Notes: generated by a model not told the origin, from the letters alone. DNA of 64,000 nucleotides from SHVO01 sp041906145 (GCA_041906145.1 JAYRJU010000001.1:682001-746000); one strand, 5' to 3'. Counted from the first letter of the stretch, positions 38,003-47,937 are shown. Numbers and translations are program-made.

Positions 38003-38311
38003 TCAGCGTTCGCCGGGCGGAATGGTCCTGATACGCGCGGCGAAAGCGGCGATATCTTCAAGGGAATAGGAGAGATGAACCCGCGCCGTGGACGCTGGGC
38101 GCTTGGCGAGGGACAGGCCCGGCCGCCACTCGCGTGTGCGCCGGATAGGCCGCGGACAGAAGCCACCCCCGCAGTTCGGGCAGACATTGGAGAGTTTCGA
38201 CGCAACGCAGTCCGGGCAGAAGGTGCATTCGTAAGAGCAGATGAAGGCCGTCGAATCGGGCGCCAAGTCTTTGTCGCAATACTCACAATTCGGCCGAAGC
38301 TGAAGCGCCAT
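38003..38311 (-). CDS. DUF1272 zinc-finger-like protein
   Basis: The first 60 of 102 residues carry paired cysteines (CEYC, ICSYEC, FCPDC, CPNCGG), consistent with two zinc sites, and match the DUF1272 family. The C-terminal 40 residues are not recognised. GAGGT lies upstream of the ATG at 38311. It may be co-transcribed with the tautomerase gene upstream, though a hairpin lies between them. Confidence 0.85.
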   Translation of the reverse strand: MALQLRPNCEYCDKDLAPDSTAFICSYECTFCPDCVASKLSNVCPNCGGGFCPRPIRRTREWRPGLSLAKRPASTARVHLSYSLEDIAAFAARIRTIPPGER

Positions 38312-38375
38312 GAGCGTGACCTCCTTTTAGTTAACGAGCCCGGCGGCAGGATCAGGCCACCGGGCCCGTCTACGA

Positions 38376-38600
38376 TTACCGGCGTCCTTGCGCCTGCATC
38401 GCTTTAACGTCGGCAGCCGTCAACGACTTCCCGCCGATCGCCCATTCGCCGCTGGCGACCTCGTACACGCGCACCCAGGTGACCTCGCGCATGGCTTCAC
38501 CCTCGATGTCCACGATGGCGTCGGTGACCTTGCTGATCATCTGCTGCTTCTGGTTTTTATCGAACACGCCTTCGATGAGGTGAATGTCGATGAGAGGCAT
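38376..38600 (-). CDS. 4-oxalocrotonate tautomerase family protein
   Basis: The 74-residue product starts MPLIDIHLIEG. After removal of Met the catalytic Pro1 is exposed, as in this family of small tautomerases/isomerases. The AGGAAG before ATG 38600 is a good ribosome site. The rest (QMISKVTDAIVDIEG) fits the beta-alpha-beta subunit. The natural substrate is unknown. It is divergent from the HxlR-type regulator, which may control it (inference). Confidence 0.87.
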   Translation of the reverse strand: MPLIDIHLIEGVFDKNQKQQMISKVTDAIVDIEGEAMREVTWVRVYEVASGEWAIGGKSLTAADVKAMQAQGRR

Positions 38601-38786
38601 TTTTCTTCCTTTCTTAAAGCTGTTCTTACGGCGGGCATATCCCGTCGCTGTGTGCGCAAGTGCCATGGGACCGAGAAGAGCCTCCAGTTCAGGAAGTGAA
38701 TTGAAGCGGTACAGAATCTGTAGTGGGCAGGTTTGGCCAGCGTCCATACAGTAATCTCGATATTGATAGCCCTTGAGGAGCACACG

Positions 38787-39485
38787 ATGGCCGAAGGACG
38801 CTATTATCAATTCTGCCCGGTCGCGATGGCCGCGGAGATTCTATGCACCCGCTGGACGGTCGTTATCCTCAGAGAGCTCTTGGCCGGATCGACACGATTC
38901 AATGAGTTGCGGCGCGGCGTTCCACGAATCTCGCCCGCACTACTGTCGAAACGGCTCAAAGACCTTGAACTTGCCGGCCTTGTTGAACGTACGCCGTCGG
39001 TCACGAGTCCCGATCTTCATGCCTACACGCTTACGGACGCGGGACTGGCGCTCGAAGGCGTAGTCGGGGCGATTGGTGAGTGGGGCCACCGCTGGGTCAA
39101 CGCCGATGCCGCTCTCGGCAATCTCGATCCGAAGTTGCTGATGTGGGATATGCGGCGAAATATCGATACGAAGCACCTGCCTGCGCGGCAAACCGTTATC
39201 CAGATCATCTTCACGGATCTTCCGAATGCAAATCGGAACTGGTGGCTGGTGATCCAACGCGACAAGGACGTCGACCTTTGCGCAGTCGATCCTGGGCAAG
39301 ATGTGGATCTTTATATGTCCACCGATTTGAAGACGATGACCGCGCTCTGGATGGGCTACACGACCGTTGCCGCCGTCACTTCGAGTGAAAAACTGCTCAT
39401 CACCGGAGACCGCGAAGTTGAAGCACGCATTTCATCGTGGCTCGGCCTGAGCGCGTTCGCACGCGCAGGCCGCGCGGTTGCCTGA
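38787..39485 (+). CDS. HxlR family transcriptional regulator
   Basis: From ATG 38787 (GAGGAG upstream) the 232-residue protein begins with an HxlR winged helix-turn-helix: CPVAMAAEILCTRWTVVILREL, FNELRRGVPRISPALLSKRLKDLE and LVERTPSV. A second domain (about 125-225) looks like a sterol-carrier-protein-type ligand pocket (DLYMSTDLKTMTALWMG). The ligand is unknown. It is divergent from the tautomerase gene with a spacer of about 186 bases. Confidence 0.9.
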   Translation: MAEGRYYQFCPVAMAAEILCTRWTVVILRELLAGSTRFNELRRGVPRISPALLSKRLKDLELAGLVERTPSVTSPDLHAYTLTDAGLALEGVVGAIGEWGHRWVNADAALGNLDPKLLMWDMRRNIDTKHLPARQTVIQIIFTDLPNANRNWWLVIQRDKDVDLCAVDPGQDVDLYMSTDLKTMTALWMGYTTVAAVTSSEKLLITGDREVEARISSWLGLSAFARAGRAVA

Positions 39486-39612
39486 CGATATGCGGCGGAG
39501 GCGTGAGGCGCACCGTCGCAGAGATGTGCGGGGCCGATTTAAAAACGCCGTGATTTTCCAGGAGATTTTTTTGATCGTATGATGAAATTCGCGCGCGGCC
39601 GCGTGGCGCTGG

Positions 39613-40449
39613 TTATGGCGACGCTGTGAGTACCGCTCTGAATTTGCGGCCACGGAACCATATGACCGTCCAGAGAAGCGCCGATAAAAGTTTCGCAGCC
39701 CAGCTTTCTGGATTGAAACCCGCCGCCTGGGCGAACATGTGGCCGGCCCGACGAACGTGGCGTTTCTGATAGAAGCCAAAAGCCCGCGCCGCATACGCGG
39801 CATTGGACGTCGCGCGATCATAGGCGCCCGGCACGGCGTTACCGGCGTAATAAGCCGACGCAATCTCGTCGTCATCGGCTTCGCGGAAACGCGTAAAAGC
39901 TACCTTGAAACGCTCCCATCTCGATGCACCGTCGCGGCGCTCGGCGATGTAACGTTCCATGTGCCGGTAGAAGAGCTGATAATGCCGGAACTCGTCGGCG
40001 GCGATGTTCCTGCAGATTTGCTTAAGTACCGGCTCGTCCACCGCGTCACGGATCGCCGAATAAAAGGAGCTGGTTCCGGTTTCGACGACGCAGCGGGCAC
40101 AGAGCTCACCGGTGCGGGAACCGCGAATTGAAGCCTCGGCATCGACAGGAATTTTGTACATGTCGGTGAAACGCGTGAAGCTCGCGTCCATATCGAAGGA
40201 CGAATCGGCGAGCGTGGCCCAACGCCCTAACGCGAGCCCGTGCTGCTCTTCTTCCATCGCCCATTCGGCCGCGGCTCGCTGGAAGGCGGGATCGTCATGA
40301 AAGACACCTTTGAGATATCGACCGTAGTCGGCGCCATTGCGTTCAACCATGGCGGCCGTCTTGATGACGGCGACGAGGTCGGGCGAGACCTTGGCCGCGT
40401 CGAAACGCGCCCAGTCGATATCGTCCAAGCTCCAGTGTTTTACGGCCAT
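39613..40449 (-). CDS. Ferritin-like diiron protein of unknown function
   Basis: The product of 278 residues (ATG 40449; an in-frame ATG at 40464 adds five residues) has helices carrying EWAMEEEQHG, VVETGTSSFYSAIRD and ADEFRHYQLFY, i.e. the E...ExxH pairs that bind two irons in ferritin-like and acyl-desaturase-like proteins. A hydrophobic segment (LLSALLWTVIWF) near the end may contact the membrane. The substrate is not known. Confidence 0.8.
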   Translation of the reverse strand: MAVKHWSLDDIDWARFDAAKVSPDLVAVIKTAAMVERNGADYGRYLKGVFHDDPAFQRAAAEWAMEEEQHGLALGRWATLADSSFDMDASFTRFTDMYKIPVDAEASIRGSRTGELCARCVVETGTSSFYSAIRDAVDEPVLKQICRNIAADEFRHYQLFYRHMERYIAERRDGASRWERFKVAFTRFREADDDEIASAYYAGNAVPGAYDRATSNAAYAARAFGFYQKRHVRRAGHMFAQAAGFNPESWAAKLLSALLWTVIWFRGRKFRAVLTASP

Positions 40450-40539
40450 GAGAGATGAACGCATTTGTCGTGCAGGTGTTCTGTATACCACGCCTGCAAG
40501 AAAACCGTCACATCCGGCAATTTTAAAGCGGCGTGAAAG

Positions 40540-40944
40540 TTAGGCTGCAGCCTGAACCATGGCTTCCGCGCTCGCCACCGCGACGGCGGCGAGACGGCGG
40601 TCGTCGTCGTTGCCAGCCTGATCGAAGCGCGCCTTCGCCGCAGCGAGGCGCTGCGTCGCATAGTCGCGGGTCAGGGTCGCCTGCGGAATGGCTTCATCCA
40701 CCAATACCGTGCAGCTGGCAGGCGTCACTTCGGCGAAACCGCCGGTGACGAAGAAGCTCTCGGCGACCTGGCCGCCCTTATAAACCTGGACAAAGCCGGG
40801 CTTGAGGGTGGACAGCGTCGGCGCGTGTAGCGGCAGCACGCCGAACACACCTTCGGTACCCGGAACAATTACCATCTCGACCTGCTCCGAGAGGAGCAGG
40901 CGTTCCGGCGAAACCAGTTCGAGCTTCAACGTCGTATCGGCCAT
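40540..40944 (-). CDS. atpC: ATP synthase F1 subunit epsilon
   Basis: The 134-residue epsilon subunit of the central stalk begins with the family beta-sandwich (LKLELVSPERLLLSEQVEMVIVPGTEGVFGVLPLHAP) and ends with a two-helix C-terminal domain. It is the last gene of atpHAGDC, 38 bases after atpD. Confidence 0.96.
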   Translation of the reverse strand: MADTTLKLELVSPERLLLSEQVEMVIVPGTEGVFGVLPLHAPTLSTLKPGFVQVYKGGQVAESFFVTGGFAEVTPASCTVLVDEAIPQATLTRDYATQRLAAAKARFDQAGNDDDRRLAAVAVASAEAMVQAAA

Positions 40945-40982
40945 AGCGAAGTCCTAGCGTTCTAAGATTAGGCGGCTCTCGA

Positions 40983-42401
40983 TTAAGCCGCGGCCGCCAT
41001 CTTCTTACCCTTCTCGATAGCCTGCTCGATCGTGCCAACCATGTAGAAGGCCTGCTCCGGCAGATGATCGTAGTCGCCGGCGACGATGCCCTTGAAGCCC
41101 TTGATGGTGTCGGCGAGCTGCACGAACACACCAGGATTGCCCGTGAACACTTCGGCGACGTGGAACGGCTGCGACAGGAAGCGCTGGATCTTGCGAGCGC
41201 GCGCGACCGTGAGCTTGTCTTCTTCCGAGAGTTCGTCCATCCCGAGGATGGCGATGATGTCCTGCAGCGACTTATAGGTCTGCAGCACGCGCTGCACGTC
41301 GCGGGCCACCTTGTAGTGTTCTTCACCGACGACGAGCGGATCGAGCGCGCGGCTGGTGGAGTCCAAAGGATCGACCGCCGGGTAGATGCCGAGCTCGGCG
41401 ATCGAGCGCGACAGCACGGTCGTGGCGTCGAGGTGGGCGAACGAAGCGGCCGGGGCCGGATCGGTCAAGTCGTCGGCGGGCACGTAAATGGCCTGGACCG
41501 AGGTGATTGAGCCCTTCTTGGTCGAGGTGATGCGTTCCTGCAGACCGCCCATGTCCGTGGCCAGCGTCGGCTGATAACCGACGGCCGACGGGATACGGCC
41601 GAGGAGCGCCGACACTTCGGAGCCGGCCTGGGTGAAGCGGAAGATGTTGTCGACGAAGAAGAGCACGTCCTTGCCTTCGACATCGCGGAAATATTCGGCC
41701 TGAGTGAGACCCGAGAGCGCGACGCGCGCGCGCGCGCCGGGCGGCTCGTTCATCTGACCGAACACGAGACCCACTTTGCTGTTGGGGCCGTCCTTGTCGA
41801 TGATGCCGGCCTCCAGGAACTCGTGATAAAGGTCGTTCCCTTCGCGGGTACGCTCACCCACGCCGGCGAACACCGAGTAACCGCCGTAGCCTTTGGCGAT
41901 GTTGTTGATCAGCTCCTGGATGAGCACGGTCTTGCCCACGCCGGCGCCGCCGAACAGACCGATCTTACCGCCCTTGAGATACGGCTCGAGCAAGTCGATG
42001 ACCTTGATGCCCGTGGGAAGGATCTGCGCTTCGGTCGACTGTTCGACGAACGACGGCGCCTGACGGTGAATCGGCATATGGTCCTTGGCGTCGATCGGAC
42101 CGCGCTCGTCCACAGGCTCGCCGATCACGTTCATGATGCGGCCGAGGGTGCCCGGACCGACCGGCATGCGGATCGGGTTGCCGGTGTCTTTCACTTCGCG
42201 GCCGCGGACGAGGCCGTCCGTGGTGTCCATGGCGATGCAGCGCACGGTGGATTCACCGGTGTGCTGAGCGACTTCCAGGATCAGGCGCTTGCCGTTGTTG
42301 TCCAACTCGAGCGCGTTCAAGATCGCGGGCAGATCGCCATCGAACTTCACGTCCACGATCGCGCCCAGCACTTGGGTAACGGTTCCGACGCTATTCGCCA
42401 T
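40983..42401 (-). CDS. atpD: ATP synthase F1 subunit beta
   Basis: The catalytic subunit of 472 residues has the P-loop GGAGVGKT (151-158), GERTREGNDLY with the catalytic glutamate, and the nucleotide-site segments MNEPPGARARVALSGLT and VDPLDSTSR. Fourth gene of the operon. It is among the most conserved proteins in the window. Confidence 0.98.
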   Translation of the reverse strand: MANSVGTVTQVLGAIVDVKFDGDLPAILNALELDNNGKRLILEVAQHTGESTVRCIAMDTTDGLVRGREVKDTGNPIRMPVGPGTLGRIMNVIGEPVDERGPIDAKDHMPIHRQAPSFVEQSTEAQILPTGIKVIDLLEPYLKGGKIGLFGGAGVGKTVLIQELINNIAKGYGGYSVFAGVGERTREGNDLYHEFLEAGIIDKDGPNSKVGLVFGQMNEPPGARARVALSGLTQAEYFRDVEGKDVLFFVDNIFRFTQAGSEVSALLGRIPSAVGYQPTLATDMGGLQERITSTKKGSITSVQAIYVPADDLTDPAPAASFAHLDATTVLSRSIAELGIYPAVDPLDSTSRALDPLVVGEEHYKVARDVQRVLQTYKSLQDIIAILGMDELSEEDKLTVARARKIQRFLSQPFHVAEVFTGNPGVFVQLADTIKGFKGIVAGDYDHLPEQAFYMVGTIEQAIEKGKKMAAAA

Positions 42402-42437
42402 TGTCTTCTCCTATGTCTTCTTAGTTCCCGCGCCCGC

Positions 42438-43316
42438 TTAGATCGCTTCGGCGCCGGAGATAATTTCGATGAGCTCTTTGGTAATCATGGCTTGGCGCTG
42501 ACGGTTGTAGGTCAGCTTCAGCTTATTGATCATTTCGCCGGCGTTGCGCGTCGCGTTGTCCATCGCGGCCATCTGCGAGCCGAAGAACGACGCGGCGTTC
42601 TCAAGCATGGCGCGGAAGACCTGGATGGCGAGGTTACGCGGCAAAAGATCGCCGAGGATTTCGTTATCCGACGGTTCGTAGTCGTAGACCACTTTCGCGT
42701 CGTTGCCCGGCACGGCTTCGGGCACCGGGAACGGGATGATCTGCTGGCGCGTGACGATCTGCGAGACCGCCGATTTGAAGCGCGCGTAGACCAACGTCGC
42801 GACATCGAATTCGCCGGCTTCGAACATGGCGGTGATCTTCGAGGCCACATCGTTGGCTTCGGAGAAAGCAACGCGCTTACGGCCAAACTCGGTGTATTCG
42901 CCGACGATGAGTTCGCGGAAGTCGCGGCGCATCGCGTCGCGGCCTTTACGGCCGACGGCGAGAATCTTCACCGTCTTGCCGCGTTCGAGCAGTTCGCGCA
43001 CGAGGTTACGGGCAGAGCGGATGATGTTGGAATTGAAGCCGCCCGCGAGACCGCGGTTTGCTGTCATCACCACGACGAGGTGCGTGTCGTCCTTGCCGGT
43101 ACCGGCGAGCATCAACGGCGCGCCGGCACGGCCCGCCGCGGCGCTCGCGAGGTTGCCGAGCATGCGTTCCATGCGTTCAGCATAGGGACGCGCGGCTTCG
43201 GCGCCTTCCTGCGCACGGCGCAGCTTCGACGCGGCGACCATTTTCATGGCCGACGTGATCTTCTTCGTCGACTGCACCGATTCGATGCGAACGCGGAACT
43301 CTTTTAAGCTAGGCAT
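42438..43316 (-). CDS. atpG: ATP synthase F1 subunit gamma
   Basis: The rotor shaft, 292 residues. N-terminal SLKEFRVRIESVQSTKKITSAMKMVAASKLRRA and C-terminal MDNATRNAGEMINKLKLTYNRQRQ are the hallmark coiled-coil helices. It lies between atpA and atpD with short gaps. Confidence 0.97.
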   Translation of the reverse strand: MPSLKEFRVRIESVQSTKKITSAMKMVAASKLRRAQEGAEAARPYAERMERMLGNLASAAAGRAGAPLMLAGTGKDDTHLVVVMTANRGLAGGFNSNIIRSARNLVRELLERGKTVKILAVGRKGRDAMRRDFRELIVGEYTEFGRKRVAFSEANDVASKITAMFEAGEFDVATLVYARFKSAVSQIVTRQQIIPFPVPEAVPGNDAKVVYDYEPSDNEILGDLLPRNLAIQVFRAMLENAASFFGSQMAAMDNATRNAGEMINKLKLTYNRQRQAMITKELIEIISGAEAI

Positions 43317-43351
43317 ATCTCGATCCTACTTAGACGGATTTCCCCGGGGCC

Positions 43352-44884
43352 TTAAGCGAACGAAGCGGAGAAATCGTCGAGGAAGGTCTTGAGCTTCGCC
43401 TGGATGGCGTCCGTGAGCGCCTTTTCCTGACGGATGCCCGCGAGGATGTCCGGCGCACGTTCACGCATCGCACCGAGCATCGAGGATTCGAAGCGGCCGA
43501 CGTCGCGCACGGCGATCTTGTCAAGGTAGCCCTTCGTGCCCGCGAAGATCACGACCACCTGCTCTTCAACCGGCACCGGCTTGTATTGCGGCTGCTTCAG
43601 GAGCTCGGTGAGACGTTCACCGCGCGCGAGCAGACGCTGCGTGGCCGGATCGAGATCGGAGGCGAACTGCGCAAACGCCTTCATTTCGCGGTACTGGGCG
43701 AGCTCGAGTTTGATCGAGCCCGAAACTTGCTTCATCGCTTTGATCTGCGCCGAGGAACCGACGCGGCTGACCGAGATACCCACGTTCAACGCTGGGCGGA
43801 TACCCTGATAGAACAGCGTGGTTTCAAGGAAGATCTGACCGTCGGTGATCGAGATCACGTTCGTCGGAATGTAGGCCGACACGTCGTTGGCCTGGGTTTC
43901 GACGACCGGAAGCGCGGTGAGCGAGCCCGAACCGTTGGCTTCGTTGAGCTTCGCGGCGCGCTCGAGCAAGCGCGAGTGAATGTAGAACACGTCGCCGGGG
44001 TAAGCTTCGCGGCCCGGCGGACGGCGCAGCAGCAGCGACATCTGACGGTACGCAACGGCCTGCTTCGACAAGTCATCATAGAAGATGACGGCGTGCATAC
44101 CGTTGTCGCGGAACCACTCGCCCATCGCGCAGCCGGTGTAGGGCGCGAGGTACTGAAGCGGCGCCGGATCCGACGCGGTGGCGCCGACAATGATTGTGTA
44201 TTCCAGCGCGCCGTAGTCGGCGAGGGTCTTGACGACCTGCGCGACGGTGGAACGCTTCTGGCCGACGGCGACGTAAATGCAGAAGAGCTTTTCCTTGTCG
44301 CTCTTCGCCGCGTCGTTGACCTTCTTCTGATTGATGATGGTGTCGAGGATGACGGCGGTCTTGCCGGTCTGACGGTCACCGATGATCAGTTCGCGCTGGC
44401 CGCGGCCGACCGGGATGAGCGAGTCGATCGCCTTGAGGCCGGTCTGCACCGGTTCGTGCACCGAGCGGCGAGGGATGATGCCAGGGGCCTTCAGTTCGGC
44501 GAGACGGCGTTCCGTGGCGCCGAGGTCGCCCTTGCCGTCGATCGGATTGCCGAGACCGTCCATGACGCGGCCGAGCAACGCCTTGCCGACAGGAACGTCG
44601 ACGATGGTGCCGGTGCGCTTAACGGTGTCGCCTTCCTTAATCGTGGAGTCGTCACCGAAGATCACGATACCGACGTTGTCGGTTTCGAGGTTCAGCGCCA
44701 TTCCTTTGATGCCACCGGGGAACTCGACCATCTCGCCGGCCTGGACGTTGTCGAGGCCGTAGACGCGGGCGATACCGTCACCGACGGCCAGCACCTGGCC
44801 GACTTCGGCGGATTCAGCTTCGGAGCCGAAGTTGGCGATTTGCTGCTTGAGGATTGCGGAGATTTCTGCGGCGCGGATTTCCAT
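43352..44884 (-). CDS. atpA: ATP synthase F1 subunit alpha
   Basis: The regulatory nucleotide-binding subunit, 510 residues, with P-loop GDRQTGKT (169-176), the PAYTGC-type segment LAPYTGCAMGEWFRD and RPALNVGISVSRVGS. Second gene of the operon, 3 bases after atpH. Confidence 0.98.
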   Translation of the reverse strand: MEIRAAEISAILKQQIANFGSEAESAEVGQVLAVGDGIARVYGLDNVQAGEMVEFPGGIKGMALNLETDNVGIVIFGDDSTIKEGDTVKRTGTIVDVPVGKALLGRVMDGLGNPIDGKGDLGATERRLAELKAPGIIPRRSVHEPVQTGLKAIDSLIPVGRGQRELIIGDRQTGKTAVILDTIINQKKVNDAAKSDKEKLFCIYVAVGQKRSTVAQVVKTLADYGALEYTIIVGATASDPAPLQYLAPYTGCAMGEWFRDNGMHAVIFYDDLSKQAVAYRQMSLLLRRPPGREAYPGDVFYIHSRLLERAAKLNEANGSGSLTALPVVETQANDVSAYIPTNVISITDGQIFLETTLFYQGIRPALNVGISVSRVGSSAQIKAMKQVSGSIKLELAQYREMKAFAQFASDLDPATQRLLARGERLTELLKQPQYKPVPVEEQVVVIFAGTKGYLDKIAVRDVGRFESSMLGAMRERAPDILAGIRQEKALTDAIQAKLKTFLDDFSASFA

Positions 44885-44887
44885 AAT

Positions 44888-45448
44888 TTATCCGACCCCT
44901 TTCATCGAAAGCTTGAGGCGTTGAAGTTTGGAACGGAGAGAGCTGTCGACCATACGCGAGCCGACGCGAACAATGAGACCGCCGAGGATGGACGGGTCCA
45001 CCTTGGCGACGATGTCGACGTTGCGGCCGACGGATTTCTTGAGCTGATCAATCAACGACATGCGCTGCGAATCAGACAGCGGCGCGGCGCTGGTGACTTC
45101 GGCGGCGGTTTGGCCGCGGCGTTCGGCGAGGATCTCGCGGTAGCCGCGGATCATGCCCGGAAGCGCGAACAGGCGGCGGTTTTGCGCGACGAGGCCAAGG
45201 AATTTTTTCGTGATCGGCGAAAGCTGCGCCTTCTCGACGATGGCGTTAATGCCCTTGCTTTGATCGGCGCGCGAAAGAATCGGAGACTTGATGAAGCGCC
45301 GGAAATCGTCGCTCTCATCGATCATTTTCTGAAGGTTCGCGAGATCGGCCGCGACAGCGTCGAGCGCGCCTTTTTCATCGGCCAAGTCGTACAGCGCGCT
45401 TGCATAGCGCCCGCTTACGCCACTGGCTCCTGCCACATCCGTTGCCAC
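44888..45448 (-). CDS. atpH: ATP synthase F1 subunit delta
   Basis: The 186-residue peripheral-stalk subunit has N-terminal helices (SGRYASALYDLADEKG) and the C-terminal signature VDPSILGGLIVRVGSRMVDSS. It starts with GTG at 45448, with AGGGG about 11 bases upstream, and is the first gene of atpHAGDC. The F0 genes are not in this window, as usual in alphaproteobacteria where they form a separate operon. Confidence 0.96.
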   Translation of the reverse strand: MATDVAGASGVSGRYASALYDLADEKGALDAVAADLANLQKMIDESDDFRRFIKSPILSRADQSKGINAIVEKAQLSPITKKFLGLVAQNRRLFALPGMIRGYREILAERRGQTAAEVTSAAPLSDSQRMSLIDQLKKSVGRNVDIVAKVDPSILGGLIVRVGSRMVDSSLRSKLQRLKLSMKGVG

Positions 45449-45705
45449 CGGTGAAACGCCCCTTGAGCAAGACTTAACTACACGAAGACCCGGACCGAAA
45501 ACGCACGCTTTCAGCCGGGTCCGGATATCAAGCTAATCGCTTGATTTTGCTGACTATTTACGACCGGTTCCGGCCGCTGCCGCGATTGACGGCGGGTTGG
45601 TACCATACGGGCATGCGCGTTGCAACATACCAAGGCGCAACCAGGGCCCTGCTTATTTGCCTTACCTCACGAAAAAGGTGGCGCGGGACACTGTGTAACA
45701 ACCCG
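45449..45705. other. Spacer between priA and atpH
   Basis: The 257-base gap presumably contains the atp operon promoter (minus strand) and the end of the priA transcript. A GACCCGG/CCGGGTC inverted repeat (45487-45493 with 45515-45521) with a 21-base loop is visible, but it lacks a T tract. No gene or clear promoter hexamer is supported. Confidence 0.4.
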
Positions 45706-47937
45706 TCAGTAGAAGCTGTACGGGTCTACGTCGATCTGAACCCGCACGGAGGAGGGGATTTTCACCGATTCCAGCCATTCCCGGACCAGAGGCTGGGGCG
45801 GCTTACCCCGGTCGGTTTTGAGAAGCAGCCGGTGGCGGTGAATCCCCCGCAAGAGCGCCATGAAAGCGGGCGCGGGGCCAAGGACCTCGATCCCCTCACC
45901 TCGCGGAGCCGCCGCTGCCAAGGTCCTGCCGGCGGCAATAACGGCGACTTCATCGGGACCCGATAGGATCAGCGCCGTGAGCCGCCCGAAAGGCGGCATC
46001 GCGAGGGCTTCACGCCCCATGATCTCGCTTTCCATGAAGGCATCCGATTCCCCGGTCGCCAGGGCTTGCATCACCGGATGGGCAGGATCGTGGGTTTGCA
46101 GCATGACCTGACCGGGCTTCTCGGCGCGGCCCGCACGCCCCGACACTTGGTGCAGCAGCTGGTGCGTGCGTTCAGCCGCGCGCAAATCCCAGCCCGAGAG
46201 TCCGAGATCGGCGTCCACGACGCCGACGAGCGTGAGGCCGGGAAAGTGGTGACCCTTCGCGAGCACCTGCGTGCCGACGAGAATATCGATGCGGTGTTCA
46301 AGAATGTCCTCGATAAGCTCCTGCACGGCGCTGGGACGCTCCAACGTATCGCTGGCAACGGCGCGTACATTCGCGTCCGGCCATCGCGAGACGGCTTCTT
46401 CGGCGACGCGTTCGATTCCGGGGCCGCACGGCACGAACGAATCCTTCGCACCACATGAGCTGCAACTCTCGGGCTGACGTGCCGAAAAGCCGCAGTGGTG
46501 GCATTGCAGACGCCGCGTGAGCTTATGTTCCACAAGCCAGGCGGTGCAGCGCGGACAATGCAAACGATGGCCACATGCGCGGCACAACGTAAGTGGCGCA
46601 TAACCGCGTCGATTCAGGAACAGAAGCGCCTGCTCTCCGCTTTCCAATGTGCGGTTGACAGCATTCACCAGCGGCGGCGAAAGCCAGGCCCTGCCCCACG
46701 CGCCTTTTTCCGGCGGGTTCGCCTTCATATCTATAATCGAGATGCGGGGCATCGCGGCGGCGTTGTAACGCGTGGGCATGTGAACGCGGCCATAACGGCC
46801 CTTGCGCACATTGATGATCGTTTCGAGCGACGGCGTCGCGGACGACAAAACGATGGGGATTTCACCTTCGCGCGCACGCACGACGGCCATATCACGCGCG
46901 TGATAGATCGCGCCGTCTTCCTGCTTAAACGCGGACTCGTGCTCTTCGTCGACAATGATCAATCCAAGATCACGGAAGGGAAGAAATAGCGCCGAGCGTG
47001 CGCCGATGACGACGCGCGCATCGCCCATCGCCACACCGGCCCAGGTTTCGCGCCGCGCCTTATAATTCAAATCGGAATGCCACAGCGCGGGCGCGCCGCC
47101 GAAACGGCGCGCGAAACGCGCGAGGCTCTGCGCGGTTAGCGCGATTTCGGGAAGAAGGATAAGGACTTGCTTGCCGGCAGCGAGCGCGGCGGCGATGGCC
47201 TCATAATAGACTTCGGTTTTCCCCGACCCTGTCACGCCGTCGAGCACGGTAACCGAAAATCCCACGCCGACTTTTGCTACCAGTTCCGAGGCCGCTTCGG
47301 CCTGCGCCGATTCGAGGCGCGGGCGCGCATGATTGGGATCGAGCGGGGTAAACGGCGAAGCGTAGGGCAGCGGCACAAGTTTTATGGCGCCGGCGTCGAT
47401 CAGTTGGCGGATCACGCCCGAGCTGACCCCCGCCTTGCTCGCCAAAGCCGTGGATGTCGTGAACGTCGCCTGGCCAATCGCGGCCATGACCTTTTCACGC
47501 GCAGGGGTGGATTTCACGCCGGCGGCAGCAAGCGAAAGGCCCGAAGATGCGATCGCGGTGGCCGCCTGAGGCGGCACCCAGCGCCGCGCCGGATTAATAG
47601 CGATGCGCAAAAGGGCGCCCGGGGACTGGAGGGTGTAGTCGGCCGCCCAGTCGATAAACCGCCGCAAAACCCCAGGGACCGTGGGCACGTCCAGCTTGTG
47701 GACAATTTCGCGCAATTTCTCCGGCCGCACCTCATGCTGGCCCGGCCCCCAGACCACGCCGACTTCGAACCGGCGGCCCAAAGGCACTTCCACGATGTCT
47801 CCGGCGGCAAGCTCCGCGCCTTCCGGGACTTTATAATCGTAGGCAGATTCAACGGGCAGCGGTAGAAGCACCGCAACCTGTGCGCCTGCGCTAAATTGCT
47901 GGCTGTCGTCTGCGGGCGTGGATTGCGCGGGGAGCAT
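45706..47937 (-). CDS. priA: Primosomal replication protein N' (PriA helicase)
   Basis: PriA restarts stalled replication forks. The 743-residue protein has the N-terminal DNA 3'-end-binding domain, Walker A GVTGSGKTEVYYEAI, the DEEH box in IVDEEHESAFKQ, and a zinc-binding insertion with paired cysteines (CRACG, CPRC, CHHCG, CSSCG). The helicase C-terminal motif GTQVLAKGHHFPGLTLVGV is also present. It is divergent from the aldolase gene with a 54-base spacer. Confidence 0.96.
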   Translation of the reverse strand: MLPAQSTPADDSQQFSAGAQVAVLLPLPVESAYDYKVPEGAELAAGDIVEVPLGRRFEVGVVWGPGQHEVRPEKLREIVHKLDVPTVPGVLRRFIDWAADYTLQSPGALLRIAINPARRWVPPQAATAIASSGLSLAAAGVKSTPAREKVMAAIGQATFTTSTALASKAGVSSGVIRQLIDAGAIKLVPLPYASPFTPLDPNHARPRLESAQAEAASELVAKVGVGFSVTVLDGVTGSGKTEVYYEAIAAALAAGKQVLILLPEIALTAQSLARFARRFGGAPALWHSDLNYKARRETWAGVAMGDARVVIGARSALFLPFRDLGLIIVDEEHESAFKQEDGAIYHARDMAVVRAREGEIPIVLSSATPSLETIINVRKGRYGRVHMPTRYNAAAMPRISIIDMKANPPEKGAWGRAWLSPPLVNAVNRTLESGEQALLFLNRRGYAPLTLCRACGHRLHCPRCTAWLVEHKLTRRLQCHHCGFSARQPESCSSCGAKDSFVPCGPGIERVAEEAVSRWPDANVRAVASDTLERPSAVQELIEDILEHRIDILVGTQVLAKGHHFPGLTLVGVVDADLGLSGWDLRAAERTHQLLHQVSGRAGRAEKPGQVMLQTHDPAHPVMQALATGESDAFMESEIMGREALAMPPFGRLTALILSGPDEVAVIAAGRTLAAAAPRGEGIEVLGPAPAFMALLRGIHRHRLLLKTDRGKPPQPLVREWLESVKIPSSVRVQIDVDPYSFY

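Noticed and set aside
38328..38370. GC-rich imperfect hairpin between the tautomerase and DUF1272 genes
   Set aside because: The stem has a mismatch and no T tract, so terminator function cannot be supported.
39579..39629. 16-codon frame starting ATGATGAAATTC after the HxlR gene
   Set aside because: GGAG is too far from the ATG, and the frame runs into the 3' end of the ferritin-like gene.
41823..45454. Very long open frames (494 and 622 codons) on the plus strand opposite the atp genes
   Set aside because: They are antisense to strongly conserved ATP synthase genes, show Arg/His/Asp-rich composition typical of reverse-complement GC-rich codons, and have no ribosome sites.
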